A stretch of 34,603 bases of DNA, taken from assembly GCA_017416795.1 (NCBI GenBank), contig JAFQBD010000067.1, positions 1 through 34,603 on the forward strand. Direction: 5' to 3'. Made by a program: the position numbers and the translations under genes. Position 1 is the first letter of the stretch. Each line of letters opens with the position of its first letter. The notes under the pieces were generated by a model. That model saw nothing but the letters and a program-made list of their open reading frames with translations. It was not told the DNA's origin and did no database searches. The stretch comes from Bacillota bacterium (GTDB lineage: Bacteria; Bacillota; Clostridia; Peptostreptococcales; Anaerovoracaceae). Positions 16,630 to 24,650 of the stretch are shown here, piece by piece.

Positions 16630-18024
16630 ATGAATGATATCACAGATCTACTAGACTTAGAAGACTCTAATCTGAACATAACAGACGTCACACTCTCAGG
16701 AAATAAAGAAATCGTGACACTTGAAACTGTCCCTACCATCCATCACTGTCCTGTCTGTAATTACAGGATGTACTCTCGGGGAATCAAAACCAGAACTATC
16801 AATCGTCCAATACTTCAAGACACTTACCAGCTCATCATAAAGCTAAAACAGAGACGATGGCGATGCACTAACCCAATATGCGGTTATGAGGCTAATGAGA
16901 CATTCAACTTTGTAAACAAGTATCGCAGAACATCTAATGCAACAGATCTTCTCATAGTCAACAGCTTCAGAGTTCTATCTAATACGGCTGTTAAGATAGC
17001 TGAAACATTTAAGACATCTGATACACATGTGCTGGATGTTTTCGATACCTATGTGAAAATGGGACGCCTTCCTCTATCTGATGCCATATGTATCGATGAA
17101 GTATATCTTGATATGGATCCTAGGTGCAAATATGTCATGGTGATCCAAGACTTTCACACCGGTCGAACTATCGATATGCTGCATTCAAGAAGAAGCAATG
17201 TTACAGAACCGTATTTCGCTTCAATCCCAAAAGAGGAATGCTTCGCTGTTAAATATCTTATCAGCAATATGTACAATCCTTACATCGCATATACCACCAA
17301 ATACTTTCCCAACGCCATATCCGTTGTAGATTCCTTCCACGTGGTACAATGGCTCAATTGCTCATTAGAAAACTTTCTGCGAGGACTACTGCGTGAATTC
17401 AGGAAGCGAGATGAAGACACAAGACAAAAGAGAGAATTAGCGCTTGGAAGACCGGTTGCACATCATATGTCTGACGAAGTATATATCCTCAGCAAATACA
17501 ACTGCTTTCTCCTTAAGAACAACGATAATATCCAATATCATGAAGATCATCGCATGGACAGACACTTCAGATATTACATGAATACATATAACTATGAGAG
17601 ACTATTCTTTGATATCCATCCCGATCTTAAAACATTTCGTGACCTTAAAGAATCGTACATCAAATTCAACAAACGTAATGCAGGGAATTCTTCACAAGCA
17701 TCTATAGAGCTGGATGAACTCATCAAGACTTATGCCCTAAATGATCATGATATTTTAAAGAGTTCTCATTGCTGCTCTACAAGCATCGCGAACATATCAT
17801 CAACTCTTTCATCATGGTAGAACGTATTGGTGATGGTTCTGCCTATGAAAGTCGCTTATCAAACGGGACCTATTGAGGCGCTTAATCGAAAAGCAAAAGA
17901 TCTTAAACGAAGCGGCCGTGGATATCGCAACTTTGACCATCTAAGAAACAGATTCTTGTTTTCAACCAGGATAGATCCGGCTCTTGATGGTCGTGAACCC
18001 ATCCATTGGTCAGACGAAATTTAA
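16630..18024 (+). pseudogene. ISL3-family transposase with two compensating frameshifts
   Basis: Transposase of the ISL3 family. An N-terminal zinc-finger region is present (HHCPVCNYRM, then RRWRCTNPICGY), followed by the DDE domain with AICIDEVYLDMD and VVDSFHVVQWLN as the two Asp blocks. The third catalytic block GPIEALNRKAKDLKRSG is near the C-terminus. The frame stops with TAG at 17818. Reading the neighbouring frame from the T4 run at 17753-17756 gives the expected KEFSLLLYKHREHIINSFIM and SAYESRLSNG. A return at the GGG of 17865-17867 restores the original frame and the C-terminus. This equals a 1-base deletion plus a 1-base insertion, both in short homopolymers, about 110 bases apart. 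A GAGGAG ribosome binding site lies 5 bases before the ATG. It is inactive as written unless the shifts are sequencing errors. Confidence 0.85.
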
Positions 18025-18043
18025 CGATATGATTATCCGCATT

Positions 18044-18401
18044 CTAAAAGGGACTTCACTTAAGAAGTCCCTTCGTCTCTTTATTCAATTTTGTCCCGAA
18101 CTATAGACCCTAAAATTCGTCCCGAATATCAGTCCCGAAAATATTTGGCCATCTTCTCGCTCGAAACCCTATCGGTTGACCCTAAAAAACTTTGGCAAAC
18201 CCTAAAAAACTTTGATTATCCTCTAAAAGGGACTTCACCTAAGAAGTCCCCTCGTCTCTTTATTCAATTCTGTCCCGAACGATAGACCCTAAAATTCGTC
18301 CCGAATATCAGTCCCGAAAATATTTCGTCTTCTTCTCGCTCGAAACCCTATCGATTGCCCCTAAAAAGCTTTGGCAAATCCTAAAAAGCTTGGATTATCC
18401 T
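18044..18401. repeat. 179-bp tandem duplication of the IS right end
   Basis: Unit 1 (18044-18222) and unit 2 (18223-18401) are about 90% identical by eye. Each contains the hairpin GGGACTTC/GAAGTCCC, a TAGACCCTAAAATTC block, and a right terminal repeat ending in GATTATCC. The junction falls where GATTATCC is followed by CTAAAAGGGAC, and GATTATCC also occurs just upstream at 18031. Recombination between these short repeats could have made the duplication. The remaining 228 bases to the next gene are AT-rich with nothing I can identify. Confidence 0.8.
18048..18073 (+). terminator. Transposase terminator (first of two copies)
   Basis: A perfect 10-bp stem AAGGGACTTC/GAAGTCCCTT with loop ACTTAA, 24 bases after the transposase stop, followed by a C/T-rich tract rather than a pure T run. 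A near copy is at about 18228-18251 in the duplicated unit. Confidence 0.55.
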
Positions 18402-18628
18402 AAAGAAGGAGCCCTTTATATATCTATCTAGATATTTTAAATTATTGCCAGCAATCAAGAACTACTTATTACATCTATTCTATATTTCAAGCCACCATAG
18501 AAAGCTAAATTACATGGAGTAATTCTCACCCGTAACTAAATACTGAACATACACTCAACTACATGTACAAAACCCTAGTTTTTTTTAGAGCGGACGTTCT
18601 TAAATAGTATACATACTTTAATTACTGT

Positions 18629-20317
18629 TTATATTTTTAAGAAAGATTTTAATTCTCTTAATTCTATTCGATCATCAAAAATCACGGCTCTACAAGCTTC
18701 TAAAGCATACTCTTTGTTTATTTTTTGAGTAACGTAAACATAACCACGCCACTTATATGCATTGAAACTTGATGCCCATTGCTCAAGTTTAACAAAATCA
18801 TTAATAGACATTAATGTTCCGTCCCTGCCCAGCACATTTTTCTCACCTGGCGTTCCATATGACACCACCGATGGAAACACAAAATAGATATCAAAAACAT
18901 CAAAATCTACAGGCACATTATTCTTTTCATATACCTCCACCAATTTATCATGTATACTTTTACGGATTTCCAAAACATCAACAAAAGTATTACCTTCAAA
19001 CCGAGACATAAACCCTGCAATATATCTTTCATTAGATCTTGTATAATATGATATCATATTATTAATATCAGCATCCAACATATCCAAATCATATTCAGGA
19101 TTACTGCGGATTCTATCCATCAGATTTTCGAGTTCTTTATCTTTACCCTGATCATTAATAATAATGTTTTGTACGATACTTTGACTTACCTCCAAACATC
19201 GTTTTGGCAAAGTTCTATTTCGAATATTATTTGCTAACTGCTCCAAATTAATGTTACCATATTTTGGAAACGGCTTTTTGTCACCTTGTTCCTTAGATAG
19301 ACTTAATAAAGATGCTTCATCAAGGTTTAAAAAATCTGTATATGTATTAATCAAATCCAACTTTAACAATGCCTGAGAATAGTCTTTAATTATATCCTCA
19401 GTAATCAACACCTTTTGATGATAATAAATATAACTAAATAACATTATTTTACAAAATGTCAACTCTTCAATTGCAGTAACTCCATTCGCCTGAATAACCA
19501 ATCTGTTCTCAATTTTCCCATCAATAGATAACGCATGTACTTTTATTTTTGTGAAGAGTCTCTCAATATCAAAATCCAATGCCAATCCAGCTGTGTAACT
19601 GTCCCTCTTTATATAATCCAGCTTGTCCACATCAAACGAACCATTGATGATAGAAGTTTGATAACTTTCAATCGTATCGTTATTTGTAATATTTACACCA
19701 ATAATAATTTTACCAATATCCTCAAGCAACTTATCAACATTTGCCTTATTTGGATAATTTACAGCGGTTGAAAAAAAACTTTTAAAGGCATCACTATTTA
19801 CTATAATTAATGACAGTAATTCATGTGGCTTCGGTTTAACTCCTAAAACTTCTTTTACATCTTTCCTCAATTCTGCAAAATCTTTTAAATTTCCGTATAT
19901 AGATTCAGATAGGTGTGAATAGAAACAATGACCCACGTCATGCATAATGGCTGCTAAAATAAGCTTATTTTTGACCGCTTGGTTGATGGTAAAATTCTCA
20001 CAATTTAAATTTATTCTATCCACCAAACGTTTAGTAGCCGCGGCTACACCCAAGGTATGTTCAAAACGAGAATGCCTAGCTGCAGGATAAGTTAAAACTG
20101 CCAACCCAACTTGACTAATATTTCGTAAGCGCTGGATCAATGGAGAATCAATTAATTGCATTTCCCATTCACTATATTCAGTTGATCCCCAAATAGGGTC
20201 ATGTATTGTTTTAGCCTCAATACCATTTGTGCTGTACTCAGCCAACTTTTCCTGTACAAAATTGTTTACATCCGCTGAGATTTCAATATAACTTTTTTTA
20301 TGTTTCAACTCCACCAT
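18629..20317 (-). CDS. HD-domain phosphohydrolase (COG1078/SAMHD1-like)
   Basis: The protein has 562 residues from the ATG at 20315-20317, placed 10 bases after GGAG; an overlapping TTG at 20321-20323 is the alternative. The N-terminal half is a dNTPase-like HD domain: LIDSPLIQRLRNISQVGLA, ARHSRFEHTLGV (H87), the metal pair H126-D127 in AAIMHDVGHCFYSHL, and D234 in DVDKLDYIKRDS. This is the complete ligand set, so it should be active on a phosphorylated nucleotide, but the substrate cannot be read from sequence. The C-terminal half (about 300-562) has no motif I know. It is coupled to the small gene upstream. It is distinct from the dGTPase at 2.5-3.8 kb. A defence or nucleotide-signalling role is possible but unproven. 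Confidence 0.88.
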   Translation of the reverse strand: MVELKHKKSYIEISADVNNFVQEKLAEYSTNGIEAKTIHDPIWGSTEYSEWEMQLIDSPLIQRLRNISQVGLAVLTYPAARHSRFEHTLGVAAATKRLVDRINLNCENFTINQAVKNKLILAAIMHDVGHCFYSHLSESIYGNLKDFAELRKDVKEVLGVKPKPHELLSLIIVNSDAFKSFFSTAVNYPNKANVDKLLEDIGKIIIGVNITNNDTIESYQTSIINGSFDVDKLDYIKRDSYTAGLALDFDIERLFTKIKVHALSIDGKIENRLVIQANGVTAIEELTFCKIMLFSYIYYHQKVLITEDIIKDYSQALLKLDLINTYTDFLNLDEASLLSLSKEQGDKKPFPKYGNINLEQLANNIRNRTLPKRCLEVSQSIVQNIIINDQGKDKELENLMDRIRSNPEYDLDMLDADINNMISYYTRSNERYIAGFMSRFEGNTFVDVLEIRKSIHDKLVEVYEKNNVPVDFDVFDIYFVFPSVVSYGTPGEKNVLGRDGTLMSINDFVKLEQWASSFNAYKWRGYVYVTQKINKEYALEACRAVIFDDRIELRELKSFLKI

Positions 20318-20319
20318 AA

Positions 20320-20694
20320 TCAAAATGCTCCACTTACTATGTTCGCAGCTTCAGCGTACTGCACATCAAAAGAACTTATGAAATTATCTGCTTCTTCACG
20401 ACTAATATAAATAACGATTTTCTCATATGCAGGATTTAGTTTTCCAATCGCTCCAAATGTTTGTAACTTACATAAACTATCTTCTATATCAACTGATGTA
20501 ATAGTATCTAAATGATTTTTAAAAGCTATATCCTCAAACAATAGATACGTTTCATCAGAATCTTTATAGTTATATAAAGTCGAAACTAAAGTGTCTTGAC
20601 GTAATACAGTCTTCCCTTTTTTTACAAGTTCTGAAAAAATCAATAAGATACTCTCGTATGCCGTTATTTGAGGCCTCACTGTTTCCTTATTCAT
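20320..20694 (-). CDS. Unknown small protein, partner of the HD phosphohydrolase
   Basis: The protein has 124 residues, with no signal peptide or membrane segment, and I do not recognise a family. The N-terminal half (ITAYESILLIFSELVKKGKT) looks helical, and the middle (DTLVSTLYNYKDSDETYLLF) and end (KIVIYISREEADNFI) are mixed. Such proteins could be an adaptor or winged-helix type, but this is only an impression. The stop codon overlaps or nearly touches the HD gene start (stop at 20320-20322, HD ATG at 20315-20317). The pair shares one promoter and probably forms one functional unit. AAGGAG is only 2 bases before the ATG, which is unusually tight. Confidence 0.75.
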   Translation of the reverse strand: MNKETVRPQITAYESILLIFSELVKKGKTVLRQDTLVSTLYNYKDSDETYLLFEDIAFKNHLDTITSVDIEDSLCKLQTFGAIGKLNPAYEKIVIYISREEADNFISSFDVQYAEAANIVSGAF

Positions 20695-20764
20695 AACTCC
20701 TTCTTCCTATCCTTCCTAAACTCATTAAATCATATGCATCAAAATGGCATAAAAATACATAAAT

Positions 20765-20793
20765 ATTATATATTCTCTCTTTATTAAAGTCAA
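20765..20793 (-). promoter_or_regulatory. Strong housekeeping promoter of the HD operon
   Basis: Minus strand: TTGACT (20788-20793), exactly 17 bases, TATAAT (20765-20770). This is the best sigma-A promoter in the accessory half. It gives a leader of about 60 bases to the small gene and implies steady expression of the HD operon. Confidence 0.75.
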
Positions 20794-21001
20794 TTAATAT
20801 CAACCTCAGGCAATAACAACCCTACAAAACATCATCATGTATGGTAACAAATAAATTAAACATCAAATAAATAAAAACATACATCTTTCCTCTTTATGTG
20901 CCATATAAATGTTGGAAAGGTTCTTATCACATATTGATACCCTATTATTCTAGCATTTATAATTTCTACACACCTTGTATATTTTAGACCTCTTATTTAA
21001 T

Positions 21002-21223
21002 CTACTCTTTATATACCCCTGTATGCAAATCCGTCCTTTGATTATATTTACTAATACTTCTTATCATATCTTTATATCTGTCAATTAGTGCATATACTCC
21101 TATCACCAAACTTCTACCATACTTAAAGATATATATGCTACCACTTAAAAAAATTTTATCATTTATATGTTTCAAACATATATCATAATTCTCTAACAGT
21201 CTAAAGATTTTATATGTGAAAAT
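21002..21223 (-). pseudogene. Possible gene remnant in the 1-kb spacer
   Basis: An open frame of about 73 codons without a usable ATG near its start ends in TAG at 21002-21004. It reads plausibly protein-like in the middle (FLSGSIYIFKYGRSLVIG, YALIDRYKDMIRSISKYN). No family is recognised. It lies downstream of ECF-like motif copy d and of a 12-codon start (MIVKKSYNLCMK, near 21385-21425). The spacer may therefore contain a decayed gene that once had this promoter. The rest of 20795-21660 is AT-rich and without genes. Confidence 0.2.
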
Positions 21224-21466
21224 TTATTTATACAAAATAATAAAACATACCATATGCAACAATCAAAATCAATCTATAATCTACTAGATCATCTCTCCAT
21301 TAAAAAATAGTGTGCTAAAAAAGCAGCTTATATAAATTATAGTGAATTTATCGCCACTTTACTATTTTATAATTTTTTCTTTTACTTCATACAAAGGTTA
21401 TAGGATTTCTTCACTATCATTTTTTGTTCCTAATTTGTAGCAATAAATATTCCCTACCTATATTAA

Positions 21467-21494
21467 TAGAGGCAATCTTCAATAAAATGTAACA
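21467..21494 (-). promoter_or_regulatory. ECF-like promoter motif, copy d (no intact gene downstream)
   Basis: Minus strand: TGTTAC (21489-21494), 16 bases, CCTCTA (21467-21472). Downstream similarity to copy a continues through TATTAATATA and ACAAATTA. A weaker fifth relative with a 17-base spacer (TGCAAC 21637-21642, GCTCTA 21614-21619) lies 140 bases away. No intact gene follows within 700 bases. Confidence 0.4.
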
Positions 21495-21521
21495 ATATAA
21501 ACAATTGTTTATATTGTTACA
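21488..21521. repeat. Perfect 34-bp palindrome
   Basis: Two 17-bp arms with no spacer, centred on AATT at 21503-21506; each arm ends in TGTAACA/TGTTACA. The left arm overlaps the -35 part of motif copy d. It is not followed by a T tract, so it looks more like a protein binding or recombination site than a terminator. Confidence 0.8.
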
Positions 21522-21661
21522 CTACATTATTTCTTTTATTATAATTACCTTTAATCTTTTTACCCAAACATATCATATGCCTTCCATGTTAATAATTATA
21601 TTCCCCTTCTTATTAGAGCCTTTTCCTTGACAAAATGTTGCACTTTTCGCCAAATTTCTAC

Positions 21662-21689
21662 AAAAAAACAACCGCTCGTTGAGCGGTTG
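21662..21689 (-). terminator. Terminator of the rimP-ribF operon
   Basis: A perfect 9-bp stem (CAACCGCTC 21669-21677, GAGCGGTTG 21681-21689) with a 3-base loop, followed on the minus strand by seven T. It lies 25 bases after the ribF stop. Confidence 0.93.
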
Positions 21690-21713
21690 CCTACATTTCA
21701 TTCTCTTTAATTT

Positions 21714-22649
21714 CTACAGCATACCCTTCTCTCTATGGTACGCCTTGGCTGCAATACAGTCGTTCTTGATCTGATTGCTCAGTTCTTCGACGCTGTTGAA
21801 TTTCATCTCAGGTCTTGTCTTCTTAACGAATTCTACCTTGATCTGCTTGCCGTAAAGTTCTTTGTTGAAGTTGAAAATATGAGTTTCAACATTCTTGTTA
21901 TATGTTCCGATAGTCGGCTTAACCCCTACATTGGTGATGCTCGGATACTTGACTCCGTTGTAGATGCAGTATGTGATGTATACGCCGTTTGACGGGCTTG
22001 CCATGGTCTCATCGATCATGATGTTTGATGTCGGGAATCCGATAGTTCTGCCCAGCTTGTTTCCCACAACTACTTCACCGCCGATGGAGTAAAGTCTACC
22101 CATAAACTTGGCGCATTCTTCCATGCGTCCTTCTTCGATGAGCTTACGGATATATGTGCTGCTTACAACGATATCGTCGATGGTAAAAGGCTCCTGGATA
22201 TGTATACCAAAGCCCTTCTTCATACCGGCACGCATAAGCACTTCAGGATTTCCTTCCGCCTTATGTCCAAAGTGATAATTGAATCCACAGTAAGCTTCTC
22301 TTATCCTAAATTTCTTGATCAAGATCTCATCAATGAACGCTTCCGGACTCATGTTCAGGATCTCAGGTGTGAACGGTATGTTGAACAGGTAGTCCACGCC
22401 CATCCCTTCCATGATCGCTGCTTTTTCCTCAGGATAGTTGATGTTCTTTACTGTCGGAACTTTCTCGAGCAGAGTTCTCGTATGATTTGAGAATGTGAAG
22501 ACCGCACTCTTCAGACCGCCTGCTTCCGCACTCTTAACGGTCCTGTTGATGATCTCCTGATGTCCTCTGTGAACACCGTCAAAATTACCCAGCGCTATGA
22601 CAGTAGGTTCTATATTATTAACTTCTTCAAGCGAATTAAAAATCTTCAT
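21714..22649 (-). CDS. ribF: Bifunctional riboflavin kinase / FAD synthetase
   Basis: Converts riboflavin to FMN and then FAD in the cytoplasm. The 311-residue length is normal. The N-terminal FAD synthetase (about 1-180) shows ALGNFDGVHRGHQEI with the HxGH nucleotidyltransferase motif at residues 27-30, and SSTYIRKLIEEG. The C-terminal riboflavin kinase (about 183-305) shows GRTIGFPTSNI and NVGVKPTIGTYNKNVETHIF. It is the last gene of the operon, 25 bases after truB, and is followed by a strong terminator. The common downstream neighbours rpsO and pnp are not here. Confidence 0.96.
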   Translation of the reverse strand: MKIFNSLEEVNNIEPTVIALGNFDGVHRGHQEIINRTVKSAEAGGLKSAVFTFSNHTRTLLEKVPTVKNINYPEEKAAIMEGMGVDYLFNIPFTPEILNMSPEAFIDEILIKKFRIREAYCGFNYHFGHKAEGNPEVLMRAGMKKGFGIHIQEPFTIDDIVVSSTYIRKLIEEGRMEECAKFMGRLYSIGGEVVVGNKLGRTIGFPTSNIMIDETMASPSNGVYITYCIYNGVKYPSITNVGVKPTIGTYNKNVETHIFNFNKELYGKQIKVEFVKKTRPEMKFNSVEELSNQIKNDCIAAKAYHREKGML

Positions 22650-22674
22650 TTTCGATGCCTCTTCTAAAAGTCAT

Positions 22675-23634
22675 TTATCTGTCGACGAGTATCTTATCAG
22701 CCTTCAGCTGTCTCGATTTCTCGTCATAATATCCTGTCCCTAAAAATTCCCCTGTCTCGTAATTAAACACGCTGTAAAGCGTGCTGTAGCTTCTGCCTCT
22801 CTTGTTTACGAGGCTGTCATCTGTCACCTTAGGTTTTTCGATGACTTTTACCTGCTTCCACCTGATGGCGTTACCCATTTTGAAGTACTTGGCACGATCT
22901 TCACTCATCTCGATCTTACCAAAATGCACTAACGGCTTTTCGGTATCGATGATGAACTTCTCGATCTCGTCTTCTTCCATGGTCTTCAGAGCCTCAGGAT
23001 CCACGCCGTCTTCGATACGGAATATCCCGCTCGCCACTCTAGTCAGTGCAGACATTGCCGCACCGCAACCAAGTGCTTCGCCCAGATCGCTGCAGATAGT
23101 TCTTATGTAAGTTCCCTTAGAGCATGTGACTTCAAAGGAAACTTCCATCTTTTCCATATCTATATTTTCTATGATAAATTCTCTGATGGTCACCTTGCGC
23201 GGCTTGACTTCTACCGTCTCGCCTTCTCTGGCATACTGATAAAGCCTCTTGCCGTTTACTCTCACAGATGAATACATAGGAGGATACTGCTCTATTTCCC
23301 CGTGAAAAGCGCCCAGCGCCTCTCTTATCGCTTTTTCCGTGATGCCTTCGGTGCTTCTCTCTTCCAACGTCTCTCCCCAAATATCGAGAGTATCGGTGAT
23401 CAGCCCAAGTCTTGCTGTACATCTGTATGTCTTATCATCAAGATCGGTGTATTCCATCAGTCTCGTAGCCTTGCCGATATATATAGGCAAAACTCCGCAG
23501 GCCATAGGATCAAGCGTTCCGCCGTGTCCTATTTTTTTGACGCCTTTCAATCTGAGCACGCGGCGGCAAACTGCCACACAGTCATGAGACGTCCAGTCCT
23601 GCGTTTTGTTGAGTATCAAAATACCGTCTTTCAT
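22675..23634 (-). CDS. truB: tRNA pseudouridine-55 synthase
   Basis: Makes pseudouridine at position 55 in the T loop of tRNAs. The protein has 319 residues. The catalytic aspartate is D42 in GHGGTLDPMACGVLPIYIG. Further family blocks are KTYRCTARLGLITDTLDI, PPMYSSVRVNGKRLYQYARE and CSKGTYIRTICSDLGEALG. The C-terminal region after about 235 carries the TruB-specific small domain, with an extra polar stretch (VTDDSLVNKRGRSYS). Its ATG overlaps the nrnA stop by one base (TAATG), indicating translational coupling. Confidence 0.96.
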   Translation of the reverse strand: MKDGILILNKTQDWTSHDCVAVCRRVLRLKGVKKIGHGGTLDPMACGVLPIYIGKATRLMEYTDLDDKTYRCTARLGLITDTLDIWGETLEERSTEGITEKAIREALGAFHGEIEQYPPMYSSVRVNGKRLYQYAREGETVEVKPRKVTIREFIIENIDMEKMEVSFEVTCSKGTYIRTICSDLGEALGCGAAMSALTRVASGIFRIEDGVDPEALKTMEEDEIEKFIIDTEKPLVHFGKIEMSEDRAKYFKMGNAIRWKQVKVIEKPKVTDDSLVNKRGRSYSTLYSVFNYETGEFLGTGYYDEKSRQLKADKILVDR

Positions 23635-24629
23635 TAAAAATGTTCTCCGATCGCCTTTTTGATTGCATCCAGCGCTTCATCCATACCCATTTCCAAAGTG
23701 CATCCTGCGGCCTTTACATGGCCTCCGCCTCCGAAAACGGATACTATCTCTGCCACATTAGCATATGATTTAGCTCGCATGCTGACCTTGACAGCTTCGC
23801 CCTTTTCCTTGAGGAATGCTGCGATTTCAACGCCTTCAATATTTCTAAGCATATCGATAGTTCCTTCTGCATCATCCAGCACTGCACCTGCTTCTTCAAG
23901 CATCTGCCCTGTCACATATCCGACTGCAACCTTCCCTCCGAAGAGAAACTCTGCCCTTTGCAGGATAGATGCCTGTATCTTCAGTTTAGTCATCGGGATA
24001 GTCTGATACAGTTTCACATTGATAGCTGTATGGTCGATACCATGGGCCATCAAATCAGCTGCGATAGCGTGAGTATCAGCTGTCGTGTTGGAATACTGGA
24101 AGCTTCCCGTGTCGGTGTTGATTCCTGTGTATAGGGACTCTGCGACAGTTTTATCTATGAGACCTGTTGCTGCATCGCTGCCTTCAGCAACTGCCGCTTC
24201 CAATTCCTTTATCAACTTATAAATTAGCTGGCAAGTAGCCGCCTCGGATGGATCGATATAGTAGTGATCCCCGAAACCGTCTCCCGTAGCGTGATGATCC
24301 ACGCAAAGATGCAGTTTCCCCTCGTCGAACTTGTCCGCAAGTGCAGGGAATCTGCCGTATTCTCCGCAGTCTACGCAGATCGATACGTCATGATCTTTCA
24401 GACAGTCCTTGTCGCGAGTAACGAACTCAGTGTCCATGAAGCTGATATATTCAGGAACTTCCTCATCCATCAATATCCATGATGTCTTGCCCATTTTTCG
24501 CAAAACGCGGCAAAGGGCCGCAGCTGATCCCAGTGCGTCCCCGTCCGGATTCGTATGTGTGAATATCAGTATAGTCTCTGCCGCTTTGAGAAAGCCGGCA
24601 AGCTCTTTTAATGAAGCGTTGCTTTTCAT
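23634..24629 (-). CDS. nrnA: NrnA-type DHH oligoribonuclease / pAp phosphatase
   Basis: DHH-DHHA1 phosphoesterase that degrades very short RNAs and dephosphorylates pAp. The protein is 331 residues from the ATG at 24627-24629; the frame's earlier TTG was rejected because GAGGAG sits 5 bases before this ATG. Motifs are THTNPDGDALGS (residues about 25-35), ICVDCGEYGRFP, the eponymous CVDHHATGDGFGDHYYID, and the DHHA1 motif FGGGGHVKAAGCTLEMG near the C-terminus. It sits 21 bases after rbfA and overlaps truB by one base, the usual Firmicutes order. Confidence 0.94.
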   Translation of the reverse strand: MKSNASLKELAGFLKAAETILIFTHTNPDGDALGSAAALCRVLRKMGKTSWILMDEEVPEYISFMDTEFVTRDKDCLKDHDVSICVDCGEYGRFPALADKFDEGKLHLCVDHHATGDGFGDHYYIDPSEAATCQLIYKLIKELEAAVAEGSDAATGLIDKTVAESLYTGINTDTGSFQYSNTTADTHAIAADLMAHGIDHTAINVKLYQTIPMTKLKIQASILQRAEFLFGGKVAVGYVTGQMLEEAGAVLDDAEGTIDMLRNIEGVEIAAFLKEKGEAVKVSMRAKSYANVAEIVSVFGGGGHVKAAGCTLEMGMDEALDAIKKAIGEHF

Positions 24630-24650
24630 AGCGTCTCCTCGCTGCAATAT

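Larger units (their letters stand above)
16409..18400 (+). mobile_element. ISL3-type insertion sequence with duplicated right end
   Basis: Imperfect terminal inverted repeats of 26 bp (23 matches) are at 16409-16434 on the left and 18196-18221 on the right; a second, more diverged right end is at 18375-18400. The element is therefore 1813 bp to the first right end or 1992 bp to the second. It encloses one ISL3 transposase frame. I found no 8-bp target duplication next to either right end, so insertion was old or the right end was rearranged. The 355-base left flank region from the XRE gene to the transposase holds the XRE operator, the left end, TTTAGGGTCT repeats and two hairpins. Confidence 0.75.

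Noticed and set aside
17754..17867. Programmed frameshifting in the transposase
   Set aside because: ISL3 transposases are single-frame proteins, the T4 run lacks a clear slippery heptamer with stimulatory structure, and a second opposite shift would also be needed.
18091..18285. 64-codon plus-strand frame after the transposase
   Set aside because: It lies within the 179-bp tandem repeat and reads across IS end sequence; no ribosome binding site and no protein-like content.
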